From contig JANTGN010000031.1 in the NCBI GenBank assembly GCA_024762895.1, positions 1 to 18,196 on the forward strand: DNA of 18,196 nt. The letters are read 5' to 3'. Below, piece after piece: positions 1 through 8,062 of the stretch; the first letter of the stretch is position 1; the number at the start of each line of letters is the position of its first letter. The notes beneath the pieces were generated by a model. That model was not told the origin of the DNA. It did not search any database and saw only the letters and a list, made by a program, of their open reading frames with translations. The stretch is from Thiotrichales bacterium. GTDB taxonomy: Bacteria > Pseudomonadota > Gammaproteobacteria > J044. The position numbers were made by a program, and so were the translations under genes.

Positions 1-649
1 GGTCACCATTTTCAGAGAAACAGAAATTCGCCAGCTTGGCATCACCATGCACAAAGGTCTGAAACCTGGCCGCATTCAGACTTTGATCGATCAGTGCCGC
101 CGCTTGTTTCAACTCGGCATCATCGAGCGCCTCCAGCTCATCCGGCCGCGTTTCCAGATGCCAGTAAGTTCCGACCGGCCACAGCCCCGTGGGCGCTTGC
201 CCCATAAAGGTCGCGTGAAAGTTGGCCAGCCAGTGCAGACAGGCCTGCATCTCTTTCAGGGTGACGGTGTCCTTACGAACGGGAAATCCGCTGACATCCA
301 GATCTTCCAGTACCATCAGGAATTCATCATCGCTTTCCTGCAGGGCATAACATCGAGGCACACGGCAGTCGTCATTACAGGCCTTAGCCCAGTCCCGATA
401 CCAGGCACTCTCCACATGGTAGGACCTGATCTTACGCTGATGAGAGATATCGGTATTCCAGCCCTGGGGATGATGGGCCTGATCGGGTAATTTCACGTGC
501 TTAACCACCACACTGGCCAGCGCACTGCCCTCCAGCCCATAGCGCATGATCTTGCCGTATCCACTCCACAGGGTCTGGATATCTTCCTTGTGAAAGATTG
601 CTTTTGCGCCCGCGGCCTGACGGATGACTTCCTGAAAATTCAGATTCAT
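1..649 (-). CDS. Phosphotransferase, CHK/ecdysteroid-kinase-like (APH superfamily), C-terminus cut off by the window edge
   Basis: Reading the minus strand from the ATG at 649-647 gives 216 codons with no stop before the window edge. The fragment starts MNLNFQEVIRQAAGAKAIF. It contains a lysine-bearing strand (ASVVVKHVKLP, about residues 44-54), a hinge-like segment (FLMVLEDLD) and near the cut the kinase loop TFVHGDAKLANFCFS. The HGDxxxxN pattern is the Brenner-type catalytic loop of aminoglycoside/choline-kinase-fold enzymes, and the HGDAKLANFCF form is typical of the CHK kinase-like (DUF227-related) branch. The following Mg-binding Asp would lie outside the window. Family members phosphorylate small hydroxylated molecules; the substrate here is unknown. 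The gene starts 64 bp after cnoX on the same strand, so co-transcription is possible. An in-frame TGA lies shortly upstream and no strong ribosome site is seen, so the start is likely but not certain. Confidence 0.8.
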   Translation of the reverse strand, partial: MNLNFQEVIRQAAGAKAIFHKEDIQTLWSGYGKIMRYGLEGSALASVVVKHVKLPDQAHHPQGWNTDISHQRKIRSYHVESAWYRDWAKACNDDCRVPRCYALQESDDEFLMVLEDLDVSGFPVRKDTVTLKEMQACLHWLANFHATFMGQAPTGLWPVGTYWHLETRPDELEALDDAELKQAAALIDQSLNAARFQTFVHGDAKLANFCFSENGD

Positions 650-713
650 CGATGGATTATGGTTAGTAGCAAGCTCATCAAATACGACTAGGGTGCATCA
701 AACATCCGTGACA

Positions 714-1583
714 TCAGAGCATCTGGTTTGACAGGCGCTGACGATAAGACGCCGCCAGTGACGGATCATTGGGAGCCAGTGTATTAATAATGGAGATGAT
801 CATCTCCCTGGCCGCACCCTCTTTATAATCCGGCTCTTCCTTGAGGATGGTGAAGAGATGATCCATCGCCGCATCATAATTATTGACCGCAACCAGGCAG
901 ACAACGAGATCGAATCGGGCATCATGATCATCGGCGTTCTGAGCCAGCTTCTGCTGTAAGACCTCCATACCCTCGGTCTTGGCCGCCAGGTCCGCGAAGG
1001 TCAGTTGTCCAATCAGCGATAGCCCCATGCGGCTTTCCTTATCCGCCTCCGGCAATCGGTCATACAGGCTCCTGGCCTGCTCCAGCTCACCCATGTCGAT
1101 GAAGATCTGCACCATATCCATGGCCACTCGGGTATTACTCGGATCCTGTTGAATCGCCTGCGTCATGAGCATGATGGCCTCAGGCGTGTCACCGGCCATA
1201 TGTCTGGCACGCGCCTGTTCGCGTAACTCGTCCGAGATATGAAATACGTCTACGCCCTTCAGCAGAACCCGGAGTTCATCTTCATGCATCTGCCCTTCCT
1301 GGCGGAACATGACCTCACCATCCCTGAACACCATTAGCGTCGGCACATTCTGGATACTAAACTGATCGCGCAGCTCCTGATGCGCTTCCACATCCACCTT
1401 CGCAAACACGAAGCGTTCGGCAAACTCCCGAGCCAGATCCTGAATCACCTCGGCCATCACCACGCAGGGTTCGGACCACCCACCCATAAACTCCACCAGT
1501 ACGGGCAGCTTGTGTGAATTCTCCAAAACGTAACGATCAAAACCGGATTCACCGACTTCAAATACCAGGGCTTGTTCAGACAT
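714..1583 (-). CDS. cnoX: CnoX/YbbN-type chaperedoxin (thioredoxin domain plus TPR)
   Basis: This 289-aa protein has an N-terminal thioredoxin fold (about residues 8-108) and a helical C-terminal half with TPR-like repeats (about 115-285). The thioredoxin active site is W36-S-E-P-C40: the first cysteine of the usual CGPC is serine and one cysteine remains. The cis-proline loop is present (NVPT, P81). E. coli CnoX (YbbN) likewise keeps only the second cysteine (SxxC) and acts as a holdase that protects substrates from over-oxidation and hands them to GroEL or DnaK. Length and domain order match that family. With a single active-site cysteine it is unlikely to be a dithiol reductase; mixed-disulfide formation is more plausible. 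It is the middle of a same-strand run, 44 bp after the DUF2799 lipoprotein gene. The Shine-Dalgarno before the ATG is weak (GTAGAG). Confidence 0.88.
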   Translation of the reverse strand: MSEQALVFEVGESGFDRYVLENSHKLPVLVEFMGGWSEPCVVMAEVIQDLAREFAERFVFAKVDVEAHQELRDQFSIQNVPTLMVFRDGEVMFRQEGQMHEDELRVLLKGVDVFHISDELREQARARHMAGDTPEAIMLMTQAIQQDPSNTRVAMDMVQIFIDMGELEQARSLYDRLPEADKESRMGLSLIGQLTFADLAAKTEGMEVLQQKLAQNADDHDARFDLVVCLVAVNNYDAAMDHLFTILKEEPDYKEGAAREMIISIINTLAPNDPSLAASYRQRLSNQML

Positions 1584-1627
1584 CTCTACGGCTCTTTATG
1601 AATGTTCAACTACGATCAGGCAAGGGT

Positions 1628-2260
1628 CTATTGATACGGATTATGCGCCTGCAGGTAGTTTAATTCAGCATTCACGTCATCAATCTGATCATACAGGTCG
1701 GCAATCATGGCCTCTCTATTCTCCATTTCCGCCGATAGTGATATCAACTCTTCTAACAACTTTGCCCGGATCAACGGGCTGACGCCGGACTGGATTATCT
1801 CTTCTTCTTTCAGCTCGATCTCCTGGATTATCTCGTCACGCTGGGTTTCCTGTGACTTCAGCTTATTCTTAAGACTCCGTAGCTGTGACTGGGTCTTGTA
1901 AATATCCTGCCCATAGCGGTAACCCGCCAGAAAATCCCTTTCATTATATGCCGGGCAGACATTCATGTAACGACCACCCCTGACACCTACGTTATATCCG
2001 ACACTCGACTTACAATATTCTTCCAGGCCCTGCTCTCTCCCTTGTGTATAGCGCTCCAGGTCAGGTGTCACGCCATGCCTGGCACAGGCCGATCGGTGCT
2101 TACCGATACGAGAGGCCTCTAATCCCCGGGTTCCATCTTCGTAACCGATGGCCTCCCAGTTTGCGGTCAGACATTCGTCCTTGCCCAGCGTAGCGCAGCC
2201 GTTGATGAGTACCGCCAGAAGCAATAACCCCATAAGACGCATAACTGCCGAGATGCCCAT
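1628..2260 (-). CDS. DUF2799 lipoprotein with C-terminal coiled coil
   Basis: A 210-aa protein that begins with a lipoprotein signal peptide (MGISAVMRLMGLLLLAVLINGCATLG; lipobox I-N-G-C, acylated Cys22). The mature part matches the DUF2799 pattern: ANWEAIGYEDGTRG, then SRIGKHRSACARHGVTPD, a YTQGREQGLEEYC segment and a GGRYMNVCPA segment, with several conserved cysteines and glycines. From about residue 120 to 205 it is highly charged and helical (KNKLKSQETQRDEIIQEIEL and similar), a clear coiled-coil prediction. DUF2799 proteins have no established function; the sequence supports only an outer- or inner-membrane-anchored periplasmic protein that may oligomerise. The start at 2260 is backed by an AGGGAG ribosome site 7 nt upstream. 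It lies 105 bp after the POT transporter gene and 44 bp before cnoX. Confidence 0.82.
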   Translation of the reverse strand: MGISAVMRLMGLLLLAVLINGCATLGKDECLTANWEAIGYEDGTRGLEASRIGKHRSACARHGVTPDLERYTQGREQGLEEYCKSSVGYNVGVRGGRYMNVCPAYNERDFLAGYRYGQDIYKTQSQLRSLKNKLKSQETQRDEIIQEIELKEEEIIQSGVSPLIRAKLLEELISLSAEMENREAMIADLYDQIDDVNAELNYLQAHNPYQ

Positions 2261-2296
2261 ACTGTTGCTCCCTGGTGCCCGATATCGTGGATTTTT

Positions 2297-2314
2297 TGAC
2301 CTAAGAATCGGTCA
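2297..2314. repeat. Small inverted repeat TGACC-N8-GGTCA upstream of the DUF2799 gene
   Basis: The sequence holds TGACC (2297-2301) and GGTCA (2310-2314) around an 8-base AT-rich spacer, about 37 bp upstream of the lipoprotein start, next to a run of T on the plus strand. The arms are perfect but short. The position suits an operator; a terminator is unlikely because no T-tract follows the hairpin on the transcribed minus strand. It could be chance. Confidence 0.25.
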
Positions 2315-2365
2315 TGTTACTGAATAGCCGCCGAACAGAATATGAACATTGGGACATATTAAACC

Positions 2366-3724
2366 TTAATCCCTGCCTGAACTCGCCTCCGGTACTTCTT
2401 CATAGATATAGCTACGGCCTTTATAAAACCTGACTACCAGGGTAAACAGCAACGCGGTTACCAGCATGAGGCCGGTAAAGAACCAATAATAATCGGCACC
2501 GGCGAGCTTGCTGGTCCCATCGTCACTCTGGATCAGGAAATTCACCGCACTGGTAAACAGGTTACCGGCGGCCACGGACAAGAGGAAAAAGGCCATCACG
2601 AAAGACTTCATGTTTCTGGGTGCCTGGGTATAGGAAAACTCCAGGCAGGTAATCGACACCATCACCTCGGCCGATGTGAGTACGATATAGGCCAGCAACT
2701 GCCAGCCAATATGGGGTGAGCCACCCGAATCGATGCTTACCTGCACCAGGGTTGGAATGACAAAGGCCGCCACCGTCAGGAACAGGCCGATCGCGATCTT
2801 GCGCAACTCCGTCAGGGGATAGAATTGACCAAGCCAGGGATAGATGAAATAAGAAAAGACGGGAATCAACAGCATAACGAGCAGGGGATTGGCCGCCTGG
2901 ATCTGCGCCGGCAATATTTCCAGCCCAAACAGGACCCGGTCCATATGCTGGGCCTGAAGCACCCAGGCCGATGCCGTCTGATCAAACAGAGCCCAGAACA
3001 TCGCCACAAAGACATAGATAATGCTTAGCCTGCCCAGGGCCTTCAGCCCCTCTCCGCTCAGGGCCTCTTTGACAAACTGCGTGCCACCGGCAGGGATATG
3101 TACAAATCGATGACGCCCCGACCAGAAGATTAGTGTCGCCATGAGCATAAGCACGCCAGGTACCCCAAAGGCCACCGACGGACCATAGGTCTGCAACAAC
3201 CAGGGTGTGGCCAGAATGGATACAAAGGCACCCAGGTTGATGGAGAAATAGAACCAGCCAAAGAAACGCGACAGGAGATGCTGATTACGTTGACCGAACT
3301 GGTCACCCAGATGTGCCGAGACACAGGGCTTAATCCCACCCGAACCCAGGGCGATCAGGGCCAGACCGATCGCCAGCCCCAGGCGAGTGTGATCGATGGC
3401 CAGCACCAGATGACCCAGGCAGTAGACAATGGATAAGGCAATAATGGTCCGGTACTTACCCAGGAGACCATCCGAGATCAGCGCGCCGAACAGGGGCAGA
3501 AAATACACCGCCGAGACAAACAGATGAAACCAGCCCTTGGCCTGTTCTTCGCTCATCAGATCCAGTTCACCGGAGGCATTCACCAGATACTGGGTCATGA
3601 AGACCACGAGGATGGCGCGCATACCATAAAAGCTGAACCGTTCGGCCGCCTCATTACCAATAATAAAGGGGATGCCCGGCGGGGCCCTATCGATGGACCA
3701 GGGAGCGCTGCGGTAGGGTTTCAT
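2366..3724 (-). CDS. POT/PTR2-family proton-coupled oligopeptide transporter
   Basis: A 452-aa, highly hydrophobic protein with about 12 membrane segments. It carries the family landmarks: the ExxERF motif in helix 1 (E25-A-A-E28-R29-F30, then SFYG), which couples proton and peptide binding; the G-S-G-G-I-K-P segment at about 127-133; and the FGWFYFSINLG signature at about 155-165. POT proteins import di- and tripeptides, some members nitrate or other substrates, driven by the proton gradient across the inner membrane. Length is at the short end of the bacterial range but the motifs are complete, so it should be functional. Substrate cannot be read from sequence. It follows selO by 86 bp on the same strand. 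No strong ribosome site is visible before the ATG at 3724. Confidence 0.9.
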   Translation of the reverse strand: MKPYRSAPWSIDRAPPGIPFIIGNEAAERFSFYGMRAILVVFMTQYLVNASGELDLMSEEQAKGWFHLFVSAVYFLPLFGALISDGLLGKYRTIIALSIVYCLGHLVLAIDHTRLGLAIGLALIALGSGGIKPCVSAHLGDQFGQRNQHLLSRFFGWFYFSINLGAFVSILATPWLLQTYGPSVAFGVPGVLMLMATLIFWSGRHRFVHIPAGGTQFVKEALSGEGLKALGRLSIIYVFVAMFWALFDQTASAWVLQAQHMDRVLFGLEILPAQIQAANPLLVMLLIPVFSYFIYPWLGQFYPLTELRKIAIGLFLTVAAFVIPTLVQVSIDSGGSPHIGWQLLAYIVLTSAEVMVSITCLEFSYTQAPRNMKSFVMAFFLLSVAAGNLFTSAVNFLIQSDDGTSKLAGADYYWFFTGLMLVTALLFTLVVRFYKGRSYIYEEVPEASSGRD

Positions 3725-3810
3725 GGCTGGAAATTAGCATACTGACCATGGAATGTCCCCCGAAGGTCCGAGCCTTCTTAGCCACAACTTCAGGGGCTGT
3801 TCATTTCCGC

Positions 3811-5298
3811 TCAGGTTCCACAAAATGTCTGCAGAACCACCTCATCCGGTGCCGGTGGCAGCATGTAATGATCCTTGCCCTGCTGATATTGAAAGGGATT
3901 CTGCAACACCTCATGGAGCGCATGAAACGGTCCAAAGTCATTGTGATCCTCGGCCGCTCGGATTACGGCCTCGATCTGATGATTGCGAGGGATATACACC
4001 GGGTTGACCGACTGCATGCAGGCCTGTCGCTTACTGTCCGTCATGGTCTCAAATGACAGGCGTTGACGCCAGCGCACCAGCCAGTCATCAATGGCTTCGG
4101 GCTGAGCAAATAACTCGCGCAGTGCCGCATCCTTGTCATTAGGCTCAGCAGTTAACTGGGACAGAGTGTAAAATGTTAGCGTAAAGTCGGCCTGGTTCTC
4201 GGCCATGATCTCCAGCAGTGATTCCAGCAGCATCTTGTCTTCTTCCGGCTTCACCGCGGCAATCGCCGTTAAGCCACATTTGGCACGAAACCCCGAAAGC
4301 CATTGCTGCTCGTAGTGCGTGATATAGCGTTCCAGAATTTCCGTCGCAAGGCTTACGGCGGTATCGGCATCCTCGGCCAATAAGGGCAACAGGGCCTCCG
4401 CCAGACGTGATAGATTCCAGACACCCATGTTAGGCTGATTGCTATAGGCATAACGCCCCTGACGATCTATAGAGCTGTACACCTGATGATGGCTATAGAA
4501 ATCCATAAAGGCACAGGGGCCATAATCGATAGTTTCCCCGGCTATGGACATGTTGTCCGTATTCATCACGCCATGAATAAAGCCCAGCTGCATCCATTGT
4601 GCAATCAGGCTGGCCTGGCGTAGCACCACCGATTCGAATAAAGCGAGACAGGGATTGTCGGCATCACGCACCTCGGGATAATTGCGTTCGATAACATAAT
4701 CAGCCAGTGCCTTAACCGAAGGGGTGTCGCCCTGCATGGAAAAATACTGGAAGCTACCCACACGAATAAAACTGGATGCCGCACGGGTTATCACACCACC
4801 CGGTAACAGGCGTTCACGCGCCACCTGCTCACCGGTAGTCACCGCCGCCAATGCCCGCGTCGTCGGTACATGGAGTTGATGCATGGCCTCACTCAGCAGG
4901 TATTCACGCAGTACCGGCCCCAGGGCTGCCCGGCCATCGCCATTGCGGGAATACCGCGTGCGCCCGGAGCCCTTGAGCTGAATATCCAGTGCGCCGCCAT
5001 CGGCAAGATCCAGCTCACCCAGGTAGATGGCACGACCATCGCCCAACTGGGGATTAAAATGCCCAAACTGATGCCCCGCATAGGCCATGGCCAGTGGCTC
5101 ACAGGCCTCATGAATCACATTGCCCGAAAAAACAGCCGCGAGAAAATGCTCATCAAGGCCCTGGACCGACAACCCAAGCTCAGCGCCCAGCTCATGGTTG
5201 AATGTAATCAAGCCGGGCTCAGCAACGGGGGTGGGTTTACATTGTTCGTAAAACCCTTCACCCAATGCCAGATACCGGTTTTTAAAAGCAAGGTTCAT
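3811..5298 (-). CDS. selO: SelO protein adenylyltransferase (AMPylase; YdiU/UPF0061)
   Basis: SelO is a pseudokinase-fold enzyme that transfers AMP from ATP to protein hydroxyl groups and is linked to oxidative-stress responses. The 495-aa product starting MNLAFKNRYLALGEGFY is full length. Family blocks are all present: AGHQFGHFNPQLGDGRA, QLKGSGRTRYSRNGDGR, and HGVMNTDNMSI followed by TIDYGP. K109, R172, D248, N249 and D258 align, at a constant offset of 4, with the active-site residues I recall for Pseudomonas syringae SelO (K113, R176, D252, N253, D262). A cysteine sits three residues from the end (FCGT), at the place where animal SelO carries selenocysteine. I chose the ATG at 5298; the longer reading frame to 5313 begins at TTG and adds five residues not expected from the family. 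It is divergent from the DAB operon and followed at 86 bp by the POT transporter gene. Confidence 0.95.
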   Translation of the reverse strand: MNLAFKNRYLALGEGFYEQCKPTPVAEPGLITFNHELGAELGLSVQGLDEHFLAAVFSGNVIHEACEPLAMAYAGHQFGHFNPQLGDGRAIYLGELDLADGGALDIQLKGSGRTRYSRNGDGRAALGPVLREYLLSEAMHQLHVPTTRALAAVTTGEQVARERLLPGGVITRAASSFIRVGSFQYFSMQGDTPSVKALADYVIERNYPEVRDADNPCLALFESVVLRQASLIAQWMQLGFIHGVMNTDNMSIAGETIDYGPCAFMDFYSHHQVYSSIDRQGRYAYSNQPNMGVWNLSRLAEALLPLLAEDADTAVSLATEILERYITHYEQQWLSGFRAKCGLTAIAAVKPEEDKMLLESLLEIMAENQADFTLTFYTLSQLTAEPNDKDAALRELFAQPEAIDDWLVRWRQRLSFETMTDSKRQACMQSVNPVYIPRNHQIEAVIRAAEDHNDFGPFHALHEVLQNPFQYQQGKDHYMLPPAPDEVVLQTFCGT

Positions 5299-5619
5299 CA
5301 AGACGCATCTCAAAAATTCACCAGATCTCTAGCTTAACGTATGGCGCATGATTAATGGACTGAGAAACTGTGTGGTATCAGCTGGAATAGCTGCACTGGT
5401 GTAAGGCCTGAACAAGGTCTTCTTTAGCTGAAAACAGATTCCATTCAACCCGTTGTGCAGATTCATCTTCAGGCACGATGACCAACAGGGCTGGCATAGG
5501 TCACATACAAGCTATAGTATTTGCTTAAATAATTAAATATGGTCTGACGAACCGATTAAGTATCCCGGTTCTCACACACTATAAGAAGGCCAGGGGCCTG
5601 ATGGGGTTGGGATTAGAAG
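5299..5619. promoter_or_regulatory. Divergent selO/dabB intergenic region with AT-rich, repeat-containing block
   Basis: This 321-bp gap holds no convincing gene. Most of it resembles neighbouring DNA in composition, but 5500-5545 is strongly AT-rich and repetitive. ATAC (5505-5508) and GTAT (5517-5520) form a short dyad with 8 bases between, a spacing near the T-N11-A layout used by LysR-type regulators. TATTT-GCTT-AAATA (5518-5531) is a second dyad. TTAAATA occurs twice in tandem, one base apart (5525-5531, 5533-5539). Candidate sigma-70 elements for dabB on the plus strand are CTGGCA (5491-5496), 16 bp, TATAGT (5513-5518), and a second -10-like TATAAG (5580-5585) with a poor -35. LysR-type control of DAB genes is known elsewhere, but no regulator gene lies in this window. 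The promoter calls are inference. Confidence 0.4.
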
Positions 5620-7299
5620 ATGGAGCAGCTCATCATCGTGGTTGCGGCCCTGCCGCTGATATCCGCGTTACTGATACAGTTATTCGCCGGACGCATCGGT
5701 CGTAGCATTGCCCGGTTGAGTGTGGCGGCCACTACCCTTAGCTTTTTTATTTCCCTGCTGCTTCTATGGTGGGCGCTCACCGGTCACGAGCCACAGGCAC
5801 TGCCGGTGGGTAATACCAGCGCCATCATGCTGTTTGATCCCCTGAGCACCCTGCTGGCCATGATCATCCTCGGCATCAGCCTCATCGTGCATATCTACTC
5901 GGTGCGCTACATGGCCGAAGAGGCCGGTTATGGTCGGTTTTTTGTGCTGCTCGACCTGATGACGGCTGCGTTGCTTTTCATGGTCATCGCGGGTGACCTG
6001 ATTACCCTGGTCATCGCCTGGTATCTGGTCGGGGTACTCCTGTACTTTCTGTTGGGTCAGGACACCCGCAGTCAGACCGCCTACCGCTTTGCCTTCTGGA
6101 CCCTGATCACCTATCGAATAGGCGATATACCCTTAATCCTGGCCGCCGCCCTACTCTATAACGCCTATGACACCTGGTCCCTGACCTCCATCTTTAACGA
6201 GATCATGGCCAACCCAGGCGCCCACCAGGTCCTGGGTTTACCGTTACCAGAGGTGGTGGCCGCATTAATCGGCCTTGCCGCCTTTGCCCGTTCAGCCCAG
6301 TTCCTGTTGCATAACTGGCTGCCTTACACCATGGATGGGCCAACCCCCGTATCGGCCCTGATGCATGCCGGTATCGTCAACGCCGGCGGCTTTCTGATCA
6401 ATCGATTTGCCCCCGTGTTTGTCCATAGTGGCGATGTTTTACACATCATTTTTTTTGTCGGTCTGATCACGGCTATTTTTGGTTCCCTGCTGATGCTGAC
6501 CCAGAACGACATCAAAAAGGCCCTGGGTTATTCCACCATGGGGCAAATGGGCTTCATGATCATGGAATGTGGGATCGGGGCATTTTCACTGGCGATTTAT
6601 CATATGTTTGCCCATGGAGTGTTCAAAGGCACGTTGTTCCTGTCAGCCGGCGGTGTGATCCATCATTCGCGTAAGGACGACGGCATTCCAAAAGATGAAC
6701 TGTATACCTTTGCCGTTGAAAAGGCCCCGAATAAGGTACACCAGCCATGGCTACTGATGGCGGCCATCACACTGGCCGTACCGCTGATCATACTGGTCCT
6801 GGCCCACCTGCTGATCGCCCAGGATTATTTCCAGAAACAGGGCGCGATCGTCTTGTTGTTCTTTGGCTGGGTGACCGGCGCACAGCTGATCTTCGCCACT
6901 TACCGCATGCGCACTCAGAATATCTGGCGCCTGGTAGGCCTGAGCGTGTTATCACTGGTAATCGTGGTACTGGGTTATGTCGTTATCAGTCATGCCTTTG
7001 ATCTGTTCCTGTATCCGGATCCGGCTTTTCGCGTACAACTCTATTCAGCCGCCACCATTGACCTGCTGCGTTTTGATGTACTGGTCGGCGTAATCACGTT
7101 GGTAGTCGTCTCCGGCTGGGTCCTGACCTACTATGCGGAACAAAAAGGCCTTCGTCGCCGCCAGCAGACCAAACGCCTGTGGCTGAACTTTTACGCACTG
7201 ATTTCGCGAGAATTTTATATCATCGATATCTATACCCGCTTAACACGCACACTGCTGGGATTTTCCGGCCGACTGAATGTCTGGTTGAGGTGGTTATAA
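5620..7299 (+). CDS. dabB: DabB: NuoL/MrpA-like cation-translocating subunit of the DAB inorganic carbon pump
   Basis: A 559-aa membrane protein of the proton-conducting (NuoL/Mrp antiporter) family with about 13-14 helices. Typical blocks are visible: LLHNWLPYTMDGPTPVSALM then HAGIVNAGGFLINR (about 230-265), and TQNDIKKALGYSTMGQMGFM then YHMFAHGVFKGTLFLSAGG (about 295-350), with the buried lysines and histidines used for ion translocation. In the DAB complex (Halothiobacillus neapolitanus; MpsA in staphylococci) DabB partners DabA and is thought to supply the proton or sodium flux that drives CO2 hydration at the cytoplasmic face. No other complex I gene is adjacent, and dabA is two genes downstream, so nuoL is rejected. 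The stop is followed after one base by the ATG of the next gene. The ATG at 5620 has only a weak GGGATTAGAAG leader. Confidence 0.92.
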   Translation: MEQLIIVVAALPLISALLIQLFAGRIGRSIARLSVAATTLSFFISLLLLWWALTGHEPQALPVGNTSAIMLFDPLSTLLAMIILGISLIVHIYSVRYMAEEAGYGRFFVLLDLMTAALLFMVIAGDLITLVIAWYLVGVLLYFLLGQDTRSQTAYRFAFWTLITYRIGDIPLILAAALLYNAYDTWSLTSIFNEIMANPGAHQVLGLPLPEVVAALIGLAAFARSAQFLLHNWLPYTMDGPTPVSALMHAGIVNAGGFLINRFAPVFVHSGDVLHIIFFVGLITAIFGSLLMLTQNDIKKALGYSTMGQMGFMIMECGIGAFSLAIYHMFAHGVFKGTLFLSAGGVIHHSRKDDGIPKDELYTFAVEKAPNKVHQPWLLMAAITLAVPLIILVLAHLLIAQDYFQKQGAIVLLFFGWVTGAQLIFATYRMRTQNIWRLVGLSVLSLVIVVLGYVVISHAFDLFLYPDPAFRVQLYSAATIDLLRFDVLVGVITLVVVSGWVLTYYAEQKGLRRRQQTKRLWLNFYALISREFYIIDIYTRLTRTLLGFSGRLNVWLRWL

Positions 7300-7300
7300 G

Positions 7301-8062
7301 ATGCCAGACCTACTGATCATTCTACTTGCCGGCCTGTTCCTGCCATTGTTTCCCCTGAGCATGGTATTCAATGCCCTGCTCGACCGGATCCAGCATCCCT
7401 GGCTTAGGTCAGTCCTGTTCATCGCCTGGCCGTTTAATGGTTTATTTATTCTTCTGTATAGCCAGGTCAACTTGCCTGACTGGTTATTAGCGCTGGCCTT
7501 ATCCACCTCGGCCCTGTATGCCTTTCGCATGCTGAGCCTGCGCGAAGTAAATCAGTGGAACCAGTTTCTTGCTACGTCGTTATGGAGTTTATTATGGCTA
7601 CCCGTTATGCAGGATACCCCGCCGGCATTACTGTATGGCTATGCGATCGGAATGAGTGTACCTCTGGTACTACTGGCATTTCTTAGTGCGGGTCTGGTAC
7701 GCCGTTTTGGTGCAGCCTATACCGGATTAACTACTGGTCTGGCACGAACCATTCCCCGCTACTCGGGGCTACTGGTTACCGTGGTGGTGGCTGCGATTGC
7801 GACACCGCTTTTCCCCAGCTTTTTTATCATGCTCCATCTGGTCGTAGACAGCCTTTCTGTCATGCCACTGGTGGCCATGGCCCTGTTACTCATCTGGTTG
7901 CTGTGGAGCTGGGCCGGTGCCCAGTTAATTCAGGGCCTGATCGTGGGAAGGGCCAGCGACATCAAGATTGCGGACATGGGCAACACCACCATCACCCTCT
8001 ATAGCATGGTACTCATTGCCCTGGTGGTTGGCGGCATTATTCTAGGCGGGGTGATTTTATGA
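7301..8062 (+). CDS. Uncharacterised polytopic membrane protein inside the dab operon
   Basis: I do not recognise this 253-aa protein with certainty. It is almost wholly hydrophobic, with about eight predicted helices (roughly 4-24, 36-55, 58-78, 86-101, 109-130, 152-180, 183-207, 229-251), and has no signal cleavage site or soluble domain. Charged residues are few and lie in loops (LREVNQWNQ, RRFGAAY, GRASDIK). The stretch GLARTIPRYSGLLVTVVVAA followed by helix pairs recalls the TM11-TM12 region of NuoM/NuoN-type antiporter subunits, but the catalytic glutamate motif of that helix is not evident, so this is only a suggestion. The gene starts 1 bp after dabB and its stop overlaps the dabA start (ATGA). 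It is therefore co-translated with both and a good candidate for a third subunit or assembly factor of the pump. Confidence 0.85.
   Translation: MPDLLIILLAGLFLPLFPLSMVFNALLDRIQHPWLRSVLFIAWPFNGLFILLYSQVNLPDWLLALALSTSALYAFRMLSLREVNQWNQFLATSLWSLLWLPVMQDTPPALLYGYAIGMSVPLVLLAFLSAGLVRRFGAAYTGLTTGLARTIPRYSGLLVTVVVAAIATPLFPSFFIMLHLVVDSLSVMPLVAMALLLIWLLWSWAGAQLIQGLIVGRASDIKIADMGNTTITLYSMVLIALVVGGIILGGVIL

Noticed and set aside
47..490. Plus-strand frame of 147 codons at the window start
   Set aside because: The minus strand here encodes a recognisable kinase-like protein; the plus-strand product has no domain features.
3762..3777. Hairpin GAAGG-N6-CCTTC between selO and the POT gene
   Set aside because: The stem is short and not followed by a T-tract on the transcribed strand, so it is not a credible terminator.
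5299..5313. Longer selO start giving MRCVL ahead of MNLAF
   Set aside because: The codon at 5313 is TTG; the ATG at 5298 gives the N-terminus expected of the family.
5512..5517. CTATAG shared by the dab and sox control regions as a common operator
   Set aside because: CTATAG occurs many times in the window, including inside genes, and the flanking bases at the dab copy do not match the soxX repeats.
5620..7299. dabB as nuoL of respiratory complex I
   Set aside because: No other nuo genes are present, and dabA lies in the same tightly packed operon.
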